Shown one piece after another: positions 12,052 to 23,717 of a stretch of DNA of 64,000 bases. Where the stretch lies: assembly GCA_911728435.2 (NCBI GenBank), contig OU452211.1, forward strand, positions 11,514,428 to 11,578,427. Direction: 5' to 3'. The notes beneath the pieces were generated by a model. It saw only the letters and a list, made by a program, of their open reading frames with translations, searched no databases and was not told where the DNA came from. The position numbers and the translations under genes were made by a program. This DNA is from Apoderus coryli. Taxonomy: Eukaryota; Arthropoda; Insecta; Coleoptera; Attelabidae. Every line of letters starts with the position of its first letter. Within the stretch, counting starts at the first letter, position 1.

Positions 12052-12710
12052 ATGAGGTGTATAGTGTTGTGGTGTAAAAATGAAGGTCTCATTCATGGTA
12101 TTAAATATTTTCAGTAAGTTATTGTTTCGGGTTTCTGACAGTCTCAGTTTGAGTCAATATGATACCATTGACATGATACTCATTTTTAGCTTGACAAAAA
12201 AAAGACATGATGTTTGGATGCGGGCATTGGGATCCTAGTACAGAAAATGTATGTGATGGGAATGTCATATGCAGTAAGCATTTCGCTGCAGAAGATATCA
12301 TTTGTAGAGAAGACGCAAGAGGATCACCCTCGTACCCGATGCAGTTCCCAAACTTTTGTTGAAAAGAAGAGATTATGTAAATGAGAGTGGAAGTTAAATT
12401 CTTAATCGTTTAATATCACTGTTTAATTAAAAGCAGTCTGTCAAAAATGCATGATATGTATGTCAAGAATATATTTCCTACGTTGTGTAGGTATACAAAG
12501 TTCGTTTGAATTCTGTTGTTAAACTGGAATATACTTAATTATAGAATCCTCCATGAAATTGCTAAGAATAAAAGTTCTACCAACCATGTTTTGTCACAAA
12601 ATACTATTGCGAGTAGTACGGATGATATGGAAGTGGTTTACATGGACACGGAAAATATTTGTGAAGTCACTGTTTCTTGCACCCCTTCTTTGAAGGCTGT
12701 AGAGATGTAA
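12052..12710 (+). pseudogene. THAP zinc-finger gene remnant, frameshifted
   Basis: Exon 1 (12,052-12,113) reads MRCIVLWCKNEGLIHGIKYF and ends at CA|GTAAGT. After an acceptor at 12,188-12,189, exon 2 continues HLTKKRHDVWMRALG, then in the next frame DPSTENVCDGNVICSKHF. The C..C, Trp and CSKHF elements give the C2CH pattern of a THAP domain. An extra G near 12,230 breaks the frame, and a second open piece at 12,516-12,710 may be its tail. THAP domains occur in P-element-type transposases and in host genes derived from them. It lies opposite to the aminopeptidase, inside its large intron. I infer a dead transposon-derived gene. Confidence 0.6.
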
Positions 12711-13097
12711 GACGCCTAAGGTGGTTGTATAAACAAACAAATATTATATAATAATAAAATAAATAATTAGAATGCTCAAGTCCTTAAGATATTTTCCAGT
12801 ATTAGAATTTTTACTTATTTCTCGTTTCTGCTTAGATTTATTATTATTGGGTTGTACCTGTTAGACAATAAAGTATTTAGATATTTAATGTAATTTTTTA
12901 TTTCTTAAATTCCTTTATTCCATTTTTTTATTTGAATGTTACCAAATGGTAAAATTTAATTTTAAATATACCTAGAACAGTAATATTACATTTAATCAAA
13001 GCCGGTCCTGTTGAAAAATAAGTTACTGGTGATCATGCGCATTATGGACAGCTCTCCACTTTTGGTTACATTTTTGTACTACGGGATTATCATTCTA
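12711..13097. other. Non-coding intron sequence
   Basis: AT-rich with AATAAA motifs that could be polyadenylation signals of the THAP remnant just upstream. Nothing else is supported. Confidence 0.35.
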
Positions 13098-13098
13098 G

Positions 13099-13099
13099 A

Positions 13100-13140
<41 letters not shown>
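13099..13140. repeat. (TA)n microsatellite
   Basis: An uninterrupted run of about 20 TA units. Confidence 0.95.
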
Positions 13141-13143
<3 letters not shown>

Positions 13144-13920
13144 AGATTTCTGTGTGCAAGACTACAAACTTAAAGACAGACTTAAAATATAAGTCGGCCT
13201 TAGTTAAGTTTACTTATAGTTAGAGTCGGTACAATTGGCCATTAGTGGACTAGGAGCACAAAATTTGTTGTTTTATGTGTTGTTTTGTTCTATTTGGCTT
13301 TTGCGAAAAATGTTTAATTTTCAAAAAATTTATTAATAAAAAGATTTAATAATTAGAACATTATAAATTGAAATGCTTTAAATAAAACCGCAGTATTTTT
13401 TTTTTCAGTAAACCTTACCTGACCAACAAAAACGTATCAAATATTTTTTTTATCCCGATAAATCAATCAATTAGTTTTGCTGCAAAATATCATATGCTCG
13501 GTCTGTAATTTACGCCTATTATTTAACAGCAGTTCTAACTGTAACTCAATATTATTACATTCACCGTTTTGTTTGTGTTTCTATTTTTTCTATTTACATT
13601 TTATTTATAAATTATCTATTAATTGTTATAAATTATCGCATAGAGATAGACGTATACATATTAATACTAAATATATACCTACCTTTATTATTATTTTTTT
13701 TTAAGAATAAATATTCATAGGTGACATTTAAATGTTCATAATCATTGTGTCATTATTATTGTTAATAAAATACACGATTTGAATTAATTTGCAAAGATAA
13801 CTGCAAGGAAGGTTGATGGAGATTGTAGAATATTCTTTGCAATTATTATAAGATGATTTTTGAAATCATTTTGATTAAACAAAATTTTGCCTTATTGAAT
13901 TTTTTCCTTTCTTTCCAAGA

Positions 13921-14038
13921 AATGAAAATTGTTCAGCCAAATTGTTGCTAATTACGGGTGCCAAACATCGTCTGACAAATTCGTATACGAAGATTTGGCA
14001 CCCGTAATTAGCAACAATTTGGCTGAACAATTTTCATT
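13921..14038. repeat. Perfect hairpin, 45-bp arms and 28-nt loop
   Basis: The arm at 13,921-13,965 is exactly the reverse complement of 13,994-14,038; both contain AATTACGGGTGCCAAA or its inverse. No mismatch was seen. It could be the remains of a small foldback element, a small-RNA precursor, or a recently templated inversion. It lies in the long aminopeptidase intron. Confidence 0.9.
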
Positions 14039-14270
14039 ATCCATTAGCAAAAGCCGCAATTGGTAAGTTCGCAAAAGTTGCTACCTTTCCTATATCGTCG
14101 TTATTTTCATTTAAAAGGAACGTAATAATAATTTTAAACATATGGATTTTCTTAGTTGGTTCTTGTTGAAAGTGATTATGTGGAACTTATTACCCCCGAA
14201 ACACGGGAATACGGAATAATAATTAATAAAAATAGTTGATGGCATATTTTGAGCATAATAATAATTTCAG

Positions 14271-14401
14271 AAGCAGCACAGAAATCCGGAAAAGCGACCA
14301 CAAGTAAAGATTGTGAACAAAAAATTGGTGATTGGCTTCGGAGGGCAAAAGAAAGGGGAGTTAGGGCAGCCCTAAAAATGGAAATGGGAGAAAAAAAATA
14401 A
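14271..14401 (+). CDS. Possible orphan terminal exon
   Basis: A polypyrimidine-poor but clear acceptor (ATTTCAG) precedes a 42-codon open frame ending in TAA. The peptide is basic and helix-prone (QKIGDWLRRAKERGVRAALK). AATAAA follows about 80 bp downstream. No partner exon or family was recognised. It may be the tail of a transposon-borne gene on the strand opposite the aminopeptidase. Confidence 0.25.
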
Positions 14402-15277
14402 CAATTATGTATTTATTGTTTTTGCTCTTGTAGTGACTAGTTAGAATGGTAATAATGATGCAATGTTATATTTTTTGTAATAAAAGCTTTTAAGAAGATT
14501 TTTTTTTAATTGTAAACCTTATTTTCAAGCATAATTTCAAACTCGTAAATTTCGTTTTATTGGATAAAATAAAATTTTAAAAATTAAAATCGAAAATTAC
14601 GAATTATGGGATATGGTATGTCAATAAAAAAAAAAAGAAAACAAAAATAGAAACATACTACAAACATCTTGAAGATGTTCCTCAGGTTATTGCCCAGAAT
14701 GTACATCCACGACATCTTACAAACATCCCAGGAATGTCCCCAGGAAAATAGGGATGTCTCAGGGATGTTTCTATGATCCCACACGAATGTTTCTGGGATG
14801 TTTCCAAGATGTTTCTGTGTTATTAGGGTACACAAATATATTCTAAATTATGATGAAATTGCTACGAAGAATTTCATGACTCGGGGGCAGATTTAAACCA
14901 AAAAAGAATGCAGACAATTAATGAAATTAAAGCCACTTAACATGGCAGCGAATCGCTTAAGAAATCCTGGTGTTCTAAAAGCCTTGCTAGTTACTTTTAT
15001 AATATGAGGAACAAACAATAGAGAAGTATGAATTAGAATTCCAAAATTCTTACCATATCAACAGAACTCAACACACAGTCGTTAATAATATAACTGTAAT
15101 AAACCAAGCAAAATGTAATTGTAAATTTTTAACAAAAATAAAAAATGAATATTGTAAGATGCGAAGCTTTTCTGTTTTATTTTGTAGTTAAATTTACATT
15201 AAAAACAGTGAAAAATAAAATAATTTTTAGCAAAACGTATCTACGTTGTATTAATGGTTTCTTAAAAAATGTGACTA
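14402..15277. other. Intron with GGGATGT-type short repeats
   Basis: From about 14,665 to 14,825 the motif GGGATGT, its inverse ACATCCC and close variants recur many times in both orientations. This creates a spurious minus-strand open frame at 14,584-14,835. The rest is AT-rich and unremarkable. Confidence 0.5.
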
Positions 15278-16457
15278 CTAGGGTTGCCTTTTATATTCCG
15301 GGATTTGGCAACCCTGGTGTTGCAATCTGGCAACTGACAGCTCTATCGTAAAGTTGGACATTTTTGAGGTTATACGTACTCAGAACGTTTTGACATACGA
15401 GCGCTATTTGTGTTGTTTACAGTAACTTCAAAGATTCATCTCGGCCCAAAAATGGAATTAAATCGTCAACATTTTACAACTTTCCACATGGATTAACTCA
15501 GCAACAGTGCATGGATGAACTTAATTCAATTTTTGGTGATGAAGCTCCATCAAGGACCAGTGTTTATCGATCGTATGGTGAATTCAATCGTGGTCGTTGT
15601 TCACTCCAAGACGAATTTCGTGAAGGTCGTCCAAAATCAGTTGTTGGTCCGAAAACTATTGATGCTGTGCGCGAACTGATATTGCAAGATCGTCATGTGA
15701 CCTATCAAGAGATTGAGACAACCTTAGGCATTAATGGGACCAGCATACATTCAATTAAACCGATTAAAATTGGTAACTCTTTTTCTAGAAAATATAACAT
15801 TGACATAGGTACCCCTCAGAGAAGTGTCCTCGGACCCCTGATATTTTTGCTATATGTGAATGAACTACCGAATGAGATAAATACTGGAAAGGTTTGCATG
15901 TTTGCGGATGATACGTCAATAGCAATATCAGCATTGAGCATGCAGGAATTAGAAAGCAAAACTAATAATAAGTATAGGTATTAAAAACCTTTAGTCAATG
16001 GTGCTTCAAAAACAAATTAATTATAAATGCGGAAAAAACATCTTGCATTATGTTTAGAACGAAAGTCAGAGACATTACGTTCGACTTAAATTTACACCTA
16101 AACTCACATCCTATAGAAATCACTGAAAAATCAAAATTCCTGGGTATAATGTTGGATGAAAACCTGAGTTGGTCTCAGCATATAGGTCAACTGTGCTCGG
16201 AGCTTAGCCGATTGTGCTTTGCTGTGTCGGTCCTTAGGAATTCTTTAAATACAGGGGCTCTTTTATGTGTTTATTATCCACTTGCATACTCTAGATTGTC
16301 GTATGGTGTGATCGCGTGGAGTCAGAGCGTGGATATACAGCGTGTGTTTGTTCTGCAGAAGAGAATTCTGCGGGTCGTTTTTGGTTTGGGGCGTTTGGAA
16401 TCTTGTAGAGAAACGTTTAGAAAACATAAAATATTAACTCTATCATCTGTGTATATA

Positions 16458-18544
16458 CAGGGTGGTCCAACGAAAAGTTTGCACCTAGCTTTTCTCTTTT
16501 TTTTGTAGTCGAATGCGAAAATGCTCGGACACGTCGATTTTGCTTTTGAGGGGGACACATTTTAAACATATTTTTCGATCTGCGCCTTTAACCCCCTAGC
16601 GGGGGTGAGTAACAACCCTAAAATTTTAAATGGAAAGAGGGGTCTAATGACATATCATTTGAAAGGACACAAAATTGTCTTTCTAATGATACCCTATTTG
16701 TCGAATTTTACTAAAACAGTTAATACGAAAACGACTTTAAAGACATTAAGCCGATAATTTTGGTATTAATGAGAAATACAAATAAGTTTTAATTATTGCG
16801 AGTGAAAACACCTGCAATCGTTAGTACATTCCAATGTTTGTTAGTTTTAACATTGCTTTGTAAAAAAAGTAAACAAGCTGTTAAATTGATTTATTAAAAC
16901 GTTACATTAACAAATGTTGAAAATGTGACCCATTTGATTCCATACAATAATACAGATTTTGTTCAAATCTATTTCTAACATTTTGTAGCATATCAGGTGT
17001 TATGTTTCTGCACTCTTCTGTAATGCGTTGGCGAAGATCTTCTATGGACTCGGGCTTCGTGGCAAAACATTTATTTTTTAAGTGCCCCCAAAGAAAAAAG
17101 TCTAAAGGCGATAAATCCGGTGACCTGGCAGGCCATTCAATTGGGCCCCTCCTTCCAATCCACCGTCCAGGGAACCGGTCATCTAAGAACTGTCTTACAG
17201 GAGCCACATAGTGCGGAGGTGCTCCATCTTGCTGGAAATAAAGCCGATCAGCAGTATGATTTTGGTCATCTTCTATTATTTGTGTTATTAAAGGATCAAT
17301 TGTGTCTTCAAGCATGTTTAGGTACACTTCACCAGTTAAATTTCCAGGAATAAAAAGTGGTCCTATAATATGATTTCCTAATATGCCACACCAGACGTTT
17401 ATTTTTTGAGGATACTGGGTATGAACCTCACGGAATAAATGTGGGTTACTGTCATCCCAGTAACGGCAATTGTGCCTATTTACAGCTCCATTCAAATAAA
17501 ATGTGCATTCGTCGGAAAAACAAATGTTAAATAATAATTGCGGATCTTCAATTAAACGCTGGCTCATTGCTTCACAAAATTGCAGCCTTCTATCAGGATC
17601 ATCCTCATTTAGTTCCTGTACTAATTTGATTTTGTACGGATGAAATTTGTACGCTTTTAAAATTCGTATTATGGACGAACGGGAGACACCTGAGGCTTCA
17701 GCTAGTTGACGGGTACTTTGACTATGATCCATTTCAACATGCCCTAAAACAGCGACTTCCACAGCTTCATTTCTGATCGGTTTCTGCGGCTGGTGTTTTA
17801 CATTACAGACAGATCCGGTATCTACAAACTTTTTAACTAACTTGCCAACGTACACATCATTCACATTTTTATCGGGATGTCTCTCATTAAATAAGCGAGC
17901 CGTAAGTCTAGCACTACTATTATTTTGAAAATAAAGTTTAACAATTTCAACTCGTTCTAGAATGGAATAAATCATTTTGTACGGTAAAAGTAAAATAACT
18001 TGAGAAGCAACCAAACTGAATCAATGAAAAGACTAAAATAAACGGTGTAAATTCTTTTCCTACACGTATCTGCAGTTTTTATTTCAACAAAAAACGCAAA
18101 CGATTAGTGAGGAATTTAGTTCTGATAAATAAGATAGTGTTTTTGAAATCCCGTTTTTCTTCAAAGTAAATAATTTAGAAATGATTGTAGTTGTTTTCAG
18201 TCGTAATAATTAAAACTTATTTGTATTTCTCATTAATACCAAAATTATCGGCTTAATGTCTTTAAAGTCGTTTTCGTATTAACTGTTTTAGTAAAATTCG
18301 ACAAATAGGGTATCATTAGAAAGACAATTTTGTGTCCTTTCAAATGATATGTCATTAGACCCCTCTTTCCATTTAAAATTTTAGGGTTGTTACTCACCCC
18401 CGCTAGGGGGTTAAAGGCGCAGATCGAAAAATATGTTTAAAATGTGTCCCCCTCAAAAGCAAAATCGACGTGTCCGAGCATTTTCGCATTCGACTACAAA
18501 AAAAAGAGAAAAGCTAGGTGCAAACTTTTCGTTGGACCACCCTG
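16458..18544 (-). mobile_element. DD41D Tc1/mariner-like transposon, copy 1 (complete)
   Basis: Terminal inverted repeats start CAGGGTGGTCCAACGAAAAG and are identical at both ends over at least 40 bp. TA duplications flank the element at 16,456-16,457 and 18,545-18,546. It is 2,087 bp long with one intact transposase on the minus strand. A copy of exactly the same length lies at 43,397-45,483; only two differences were noticed by eye (18,136 and 18,337 against copy 2), both outside the transposase. It sits inside RT1, which sits inside a mariner in an intron, so it is the youngest layer. Confidence 0.95.
16902..18014 (-). CDS. Intact DD41D transposase, 370 aa (copy 1)
   Basis: This is the enzyme that cuts and joins the transposon ends. 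The N-terminal third carries two helix-turn-helix blocks (about residues 18-60, ERVEIVKLYFQNNSSARLTA, and about 80-125, RQLAEASGVSRSSIIRILK). The catalytic core has Asp168 (FSDECTFYLNG), Asp263 (QQDGAPPH) and Asp305 (RSPDLSPLDFFLWG). Forty-one residues lie between the last two, the spacing known as DD41D in the Tc1/mariner superfamily (rosa-like elements), rather than the DD34D of mariner. There is no stop or frameshift. Met1 and Met14 are both possible starts. The identical protein is encoded at 43,841-44,953. It is potentially functional; family placement beyond the spacing is inference. Confidence 0.93.
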   Translation of the reverse strand: MVASQVILLLPYKMIYSILERVEIVKLYFQNNSSARLTARLFNERHPDKNVNDVYVGKLVKKFVDTGSVCNVKHQPQKPIRNEAVEVAVLGHVEMDHSQSTRQLAEASGVSRSSIIRILKAYKFHPYKIKLVQELNEDDPDRRLQFCEAMSQRLIEDPQLLFNICFSDECTFYLNGAVNRHNCRYWDDSNPHLFREVHTQYPQKINVWCGILGNHIIGPLFIPGNLTGEVYLNMLEDTIDPLITQIIEDDQNHTADRLYFQQDGAPPHYVAPVRQFLDDRFPGRWIGRRGPIEWPARSPDLSPLDFFLWGHLKNKCFATKPESIEDLRQRITEECRNITPDMLQNVRNRFEQNLYYCMESNGSHFQHLLM

Positions 18545-18919
18545 TATATAAAATAGGGCTTCATGTGTATCGAATGAAAACTGAGTTAAAAAGACCTACT
18601 CACTACTACTCAACTAGAAATAGAGATAACATTTACATCGATAAAAGAAAACTTAGAGATTTTTTGAGTGACAAGTGTTATTATAGTTTGTCAGAGTTTT
18701 TTGATTCTTAAGCTCACAGTACTTTCATTTAAATGTTGTTCTGTGTTCTTTGTATGTATTTCGGGTTTTGTTTATCCTGTATTTGTTAAATTGTAATTAT
18801 AATAATGTATTGTGTGTAATGACGACCCTATCCAATCATAAGGTTGGCTTGAGGTGTAGATAAATAAATAAATAAATAAATATTATAATATTATTATAAA
18901 TAAATAAATATAATATTAT

Positions 18920-21010
18920 TATTAACACATACAATTAATGAAATTTTAGATGCTGAAGGGCGACCAACAACGGATCAACGAAATATTGCAGAAATATTTA
19001 ACAAATATTACACAACGATCGGTGAAACGCTTGCTCATACAATATTAACAAATAATAAAAATTTGCTCCAGGAATGTGAACCAGAATCTCTTAACGCGAA
19101 CACTTTATTTCTTAACCCTGTAGATGAGATTGAAGTAAAGAACATTATAAATAGCTTAAAAAACGAATCTTCATCTGGTTTTGATAACTTCACTTCTTTT
19201 TTCTTAAAACAAATATCAAGTTTTATCTCTAAGCCATTATGCTATATAATAAATCAAATTTTCTCAACAGGGATCTGTCCGAATCATTTTAAACTAGCAA
19301 TTGTTACCCCCGTTTACAAAAAGGCTGAAAAAAACAAAGTCGAGAACTATAGGCCAATAAGTATTATTTCAAATATAACAAAAATTTTCGAAAAAGCTTT
19401 TAAAAGTAGACTTGTTTCTTTTGTGGGAAAACATAGGATATTGTCACACCAGCAATATGGTTTTACTTCTGACAAATCGACAAATGATGCAATGTCCAAA
19501 CTAGTTGAAAATGTATATCGATGTATGGATGAAAGCAAGCCATGCGCTGGAGTATTTATAGACCTTGCAAAAGCATTTGATACGGTTTGCCATCGCAAGC
19601 TTTTAACCAAACTAAATGCAGTGGGAATAAGAGGTAAATGGCACACACTAATTAAAAATTATTTATGCGACAGACGTCAAATTGTGAAACTCCAGTCCAC
19701 TTATACCAGTTCCCGAGCACTATCTTACGGGGTCCCACAGGGTACAGTTCTTGGTCCAATCCTGTTTTTAATTTACATAAATGAACTTTTCTCAATAAAC
19801 TGTGAAGGGCAAATAATTTCTTTCGCTGATGATACAGTTCTGTTAGTGGAAGCAGATAACTGGAATGAAATTGAAAATAAAATAGAGACCGATCTGAATA
19901 AAATAATTTGTTGGTTCGACAATAACCTACTCACAATAAACATGGACAAAACCTACTATGTTCCCTTCTCTCATTATAAGGATCGATTACCACAGAACAA
20001 AGTAATAGATATTTTGTTGCCCTTTCGAAACCGTACTTGGTCGCTACACAGTGCTACTCATGTCAAATACCTGGGAATCATGATTGACTGCAGTTTGCGA
20101 TGGGATATCCAAGTACAATATTTGGTAAAAAAAATTCGTTCTCTGATATATCTTTTTAAATTACTTAAAAAAATTTTAGATAAAGATAAATTAGTGGCTG
20201 TGTATTTTGCCCTGGTCCAATCTCTCTTAGTGTATGGAATTATTGCATGGGGTGGAGCATACTCAACAACTTTACAACCTCTAGAAATAGTACAAAAGAG
20301 AATTCTAAAACTAATATTCAATCTTAATATACGCCATCCGTCTGAATCAATCTTCACCCAATCTCGAATTTTAACGACCAAAAATCTTTTCTATAAAGCA
20401 GCTTTACTTCTACTAATTAAAGATAAAAGACTAGTAAATATGAACACACATCGACATCCAACGCGGTTCAGACTAAATGAAAACCTAATTCTTCCCAAAA
20501 CTAAATTACAGATAGGACAGAGATGTTTCGCGTATGTCGGTAAGCAAATTTATAACAAACTGCCTCTGGATTTAAAAGAGAAAACCTCTTATAAATCATT
20601 TAAAAAAATCTTTTCAAATTGGCTTATAGATAATAAAATTGAAATAAGCACCTAAATGGATATGGGGTGAAATCTGTGTCTAATAAAATCGGGAACCATT
20701 AGAATTCACTTTTCAGTTTAACTCATTTATTGCTTTTTTTATTTGTTTCTTTTTGTTTTGTTTTCGAGATATTTCTAATTTTGGGTTATAAAATGATATA
20801 GTTACACTTAACTAAAATGGCTTCATGTGCACTTTTATCTGTTCTACCTTCATCTACAGTTGCAGACAAGTTTTAAACTTTGCAACACAGGATGACTTAC
20901 AGAATATTTCACAGGAGTTTGATTAATATTTATTTCACATTAATTATAAGATATATTGTACCGACATTGTAATCCTTGTACTTACTGAAATAAATATTAT
21001 TATTATTATA
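18920..21010 (+). mobile_element. LINE RT2 with long open RT frame
   Basis: One uninterrupted frame runs from about 18,922 to the TAA at 20,655. It covers the segment just before the RT domain (GRPTTDQRNIAEIFNKYYTT), the RT fingers (ENYRPISIISN), FIDLAKAFDTV, YGVPQGTVLGPILFLIYINE, the catalytic FADD at 19,821-19,832, and the C-terminal part ending NWLIDNKIE. The 3' UTR ends in a TATTATTATTATA tail, directly followed by resumed mariner sequence at about 21,011. ORF1 and the endonuclease are missing, so the copy is 5'-truncated although its RT frame is unbroken. It appears inserted in the tail of RT1. Confidence 0.85.
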
Positions 21011-21764
21011 TTGCATAAACATTTGACTGTCAAAAAAATTTGTTCGCGTTGAATCCCACACAATTTGTCAATCGCTCAAAGAAGGATCGTATCAATTAGT
21101 CGAAAGAAATGCTCAAAAAATACGATCGCGGTGCTTCGAAACACGTCTATGACATCGTGACAGGTGATGAATCGTGGATTTATGCGTATGAGCCCGAAAG
21201 TAAACAGCAGTCGACTGTATGGATGTTTTAAGATGAGCCAAATCCAACAAATTTGTTCGCGCACGAAGCACTTCGAAGCAAATGGTCGCCTGTTTTTTCG
21301 GAAAAACTGGACATGTCGCAACCGTACCACTAGAACAACGCAGAACAGTCAATTCTGAGTGGTAAACGACCATTTGTTTGCCAGTTGTCTTCCAAGAAAT
21401 CAGGAAAACCAACCGCCGAAGACGGATCACTCTTCACCACGACAATGCGAGCTCTCACACATCGGCTCAAACAACTGCATTTTTGAGCACCCAAAACATC
21501 GATTTGATGAGTCATCCGCCGTATAGTCCTGACTTGGTACCGAATGACTTCTTTTTATTCCCGTACGTAAAAAACAAACTGAGAGGTCAACGTTTTGCAT
21601 CTTTTGAAGATAACTCAATCAGAGTGGCAAAAGTGCTTCGACAATTGGTTCAAACGCATGCAAAAGTGTATAGATCTTCATGGGGAATATTTTGAAAAAC
21701 AATAAAGTGATGATTAATATTTGTTTTTGTTCTCTAATCCCGAAATATAAAAGGCAACCCTCAT

Positions 21765-22580
21765 ATTACAACAATTAACACTCACAGAAAAAGAATCATT
21801 CACGACAAGTGCTCAAGATGTGATCCCTAATAATGTCTTAGCATACCTTGCCTTAAATTGTTGCCAAATATTGAAATTTACCAAATCCATATATAGAATA
21901 TACAAGGTTCGTTTTTCTATTCTATTCTGATTGTTTATCATTCTGTGCCAGGGTTTTAACAAATCTTCTAATGCAACCCGATTGATTCATTTCGAGAGCC
22001 ATTTGGCAGTGTCATTTTAAATGACTGCACTTGAATGATAACTGAATCTTCCAAGATCTAAATACTTTATATCACATAAAAACATAAAAAAACAATAAAA
22101 TCCTAATCTGTATTTCATTATTGTTAAAAAAGCGAGCGTTAGATCTCTATTGCATCAGCCCTTGACATTGAATAACAGTCACAACATTTTTTATATCCAT
22201 TTCAACACGCATTTTATAACCATGTAGGCAGAGTGTTCACTATTTTTTCTTATACACCTCAGGCAGACTGCCGTTCTCAGTTTAAATGTCACACGTGTTT
22301 TTTACCGTCAGATTATGTAATGGCAGGTAAAATAAAAACGTGAATTATACCTTGCACATAATATAACATGTAATAGTCTGCTGCTTTGCAGCACGTGATT
22401 TTTCTAATTGTTTTTTTTTTTTATTATTCATAATGCATTAATTTTTATAGCCGTACTTCTTATTTAAGAAGTTATATGCAGCTATTTTTATGTCATTTTG
22501 CAATCAATAATTATTACTTAAGAATGAGGTGTCTTCCATAAATAATATCATAAAATTTAAAATATTCTATTCCTAACTGT
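21765..22580. other. Intron sequence, nothing recognised
   Basis: AT-rich intronic DNA between the mariner and the next LINE fragment. No coding or repeat structure could be supported. Confidence 0.4.
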
Positions 22581-23717
22581 GAAGGCTGGAGTATGGAGAA
22601 TTTTGAAATAATCATCGTCATTTTAAATGTTGATATGAAACGTAAACTAAGTATTCTAGAACAATACACTGCGAGCAATTGTCTAGAGGTAAATTCCGAG
22701 AAGACTAAAGTTATGTGTTTCTCTCGTGGTGGTCAACCTTTGCGTCAGAAATACTCTTTCTATTTTAACGAACAGAGATTGGAGGTTGTTGGAAGGTTCA
22801 CATATCTTGGTGTGGATTTTTCGTCTTTTGGTTTATTTCGCAGTATGTCCGAAAGAGCCGTTGTGAGAGCGGCGCAGTAATGTCAATTTTGGTTAAATCT
22901 AAAGCAAGTGATTGGCAGATGCGTATCAAACCGTTTGAATCAATAGTTGTGAGCTCTTTAACAAATTGCGCAGCGGTTTGGGGATTGCGTTATGCAGATA
23001 CCTTGGAGAAAGCACAGACTGGATTTTTCAAGCGCCTTCTACTCTTGCCTAAGAATACTTCAGGCTCTATGTTGCGGCTTGAGGTCGGAGTAGCGAGATT
23101 GTCTTACCTCCTATTTAAGATGGTCTTGGACTGGTTATATAAAGTTCTCGCCATGGATGATGCACGATATCCTAAGGTTTGTTTTCTGAGACTGTTGCGT
23201 CTGTGTGACTGCTGCGATGCTTTTTGAGAGTTTAAATATCGGCGCCTCAGCGCAGAGGTATTTACTTTTTGGACTTCCGATTCATGTAACAAGAATTCTA
23301 TGTCAGTTGCGATTATGTAGTAAATATTACCATAAGTTTTCATTCAGACAGTTTACATATAGGATAAACCCTAATGAGACCTGCACAATGTGCAACATGC
23401 ATGTCGATGAAACATTGGAGCACCTATTAGTTGAGTGTCCGCTTTACTCCGGTCTCCGCCAGAATTATCATTTTCTTAAAAATATTCAGGTATTCCTTGA
23501 GAAACTTAATAATCTTTCGTTTTGCGACAGTCGAAATGTGTGTGACTTTGTCCTGAGCTGCCTAAGGTTGCGTTCATTTGTGCTGAACGAATGATTTTTT
23601 ATTTTTGTTTTTCTTTGTTTTGATTATTATTATTATTATTGTTATTGCTATCATTGCTATTTCTGTTCTAATAGTTCTTAGTCATCATATATATTTTTCG
23701 TCTTATTTTTGTTAGTA

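Larger units (their letters stand above)
15758..18890 (+). mobile_element. 5'-truncated LINE (RT1) inside the mariner
   Basis: Starting abruptly within the reverse transcriptase domain, the plus strand encodes GVPQG-like GTPQRSVLGPLIFLLYVNE and the catalytic FADDTSIAI (about 15,901). It shifts frame near 15,983, then gives FLGIMLDENLSWSQHI and the C-terminal region to 16,457. The frame resumes after the DD41D transposon at 18,545 (ELKRPTHYYSTRNRDNIY...) and stops at 18,711. A TAAATAAATAAA tail closes it. The 5' two-thirds of the element are missing, so it was dead on arrival, and it was later split by the DD41D element. Confidence 0.75.
15278..21764 (+). mobile_element. mariner (DD34D) element split by nested insertions
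   Basis: The two ends carry matching inverted repeats (AGGGTTGCCTTTTATATT at 15,280 and its inverse ending at about 21,762) and TA on both sides. The transposase N-terminal half is at 15,452-15,757 (HTH part: DELNSIFGDEAPSRTSVYR, then GRPKSVVGPKTIDAVREL). The C-terminal half resumes at about 21,011-21,695 with HLTVKKICSR, VTGDESWIYAYEPESKQQST, HDNASSHTSAQ and YSPDLVPNDFF. Between the last two Asp residues are 34 residues, the DD34D spacing of mariner. Without the insertion the element is about 1.23 kb, normal for mariner. Stop codons and frameshifts in both halves make it inactive. Two LINEs occupy the gap. Confidence 0.85.

Noticed and set aside
17002..17353. Plus-strand frames inside the transposase, repeated at 43,941-44,292
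   Set aside because: Shadow frames of the 370-aa minus-strand transposase.
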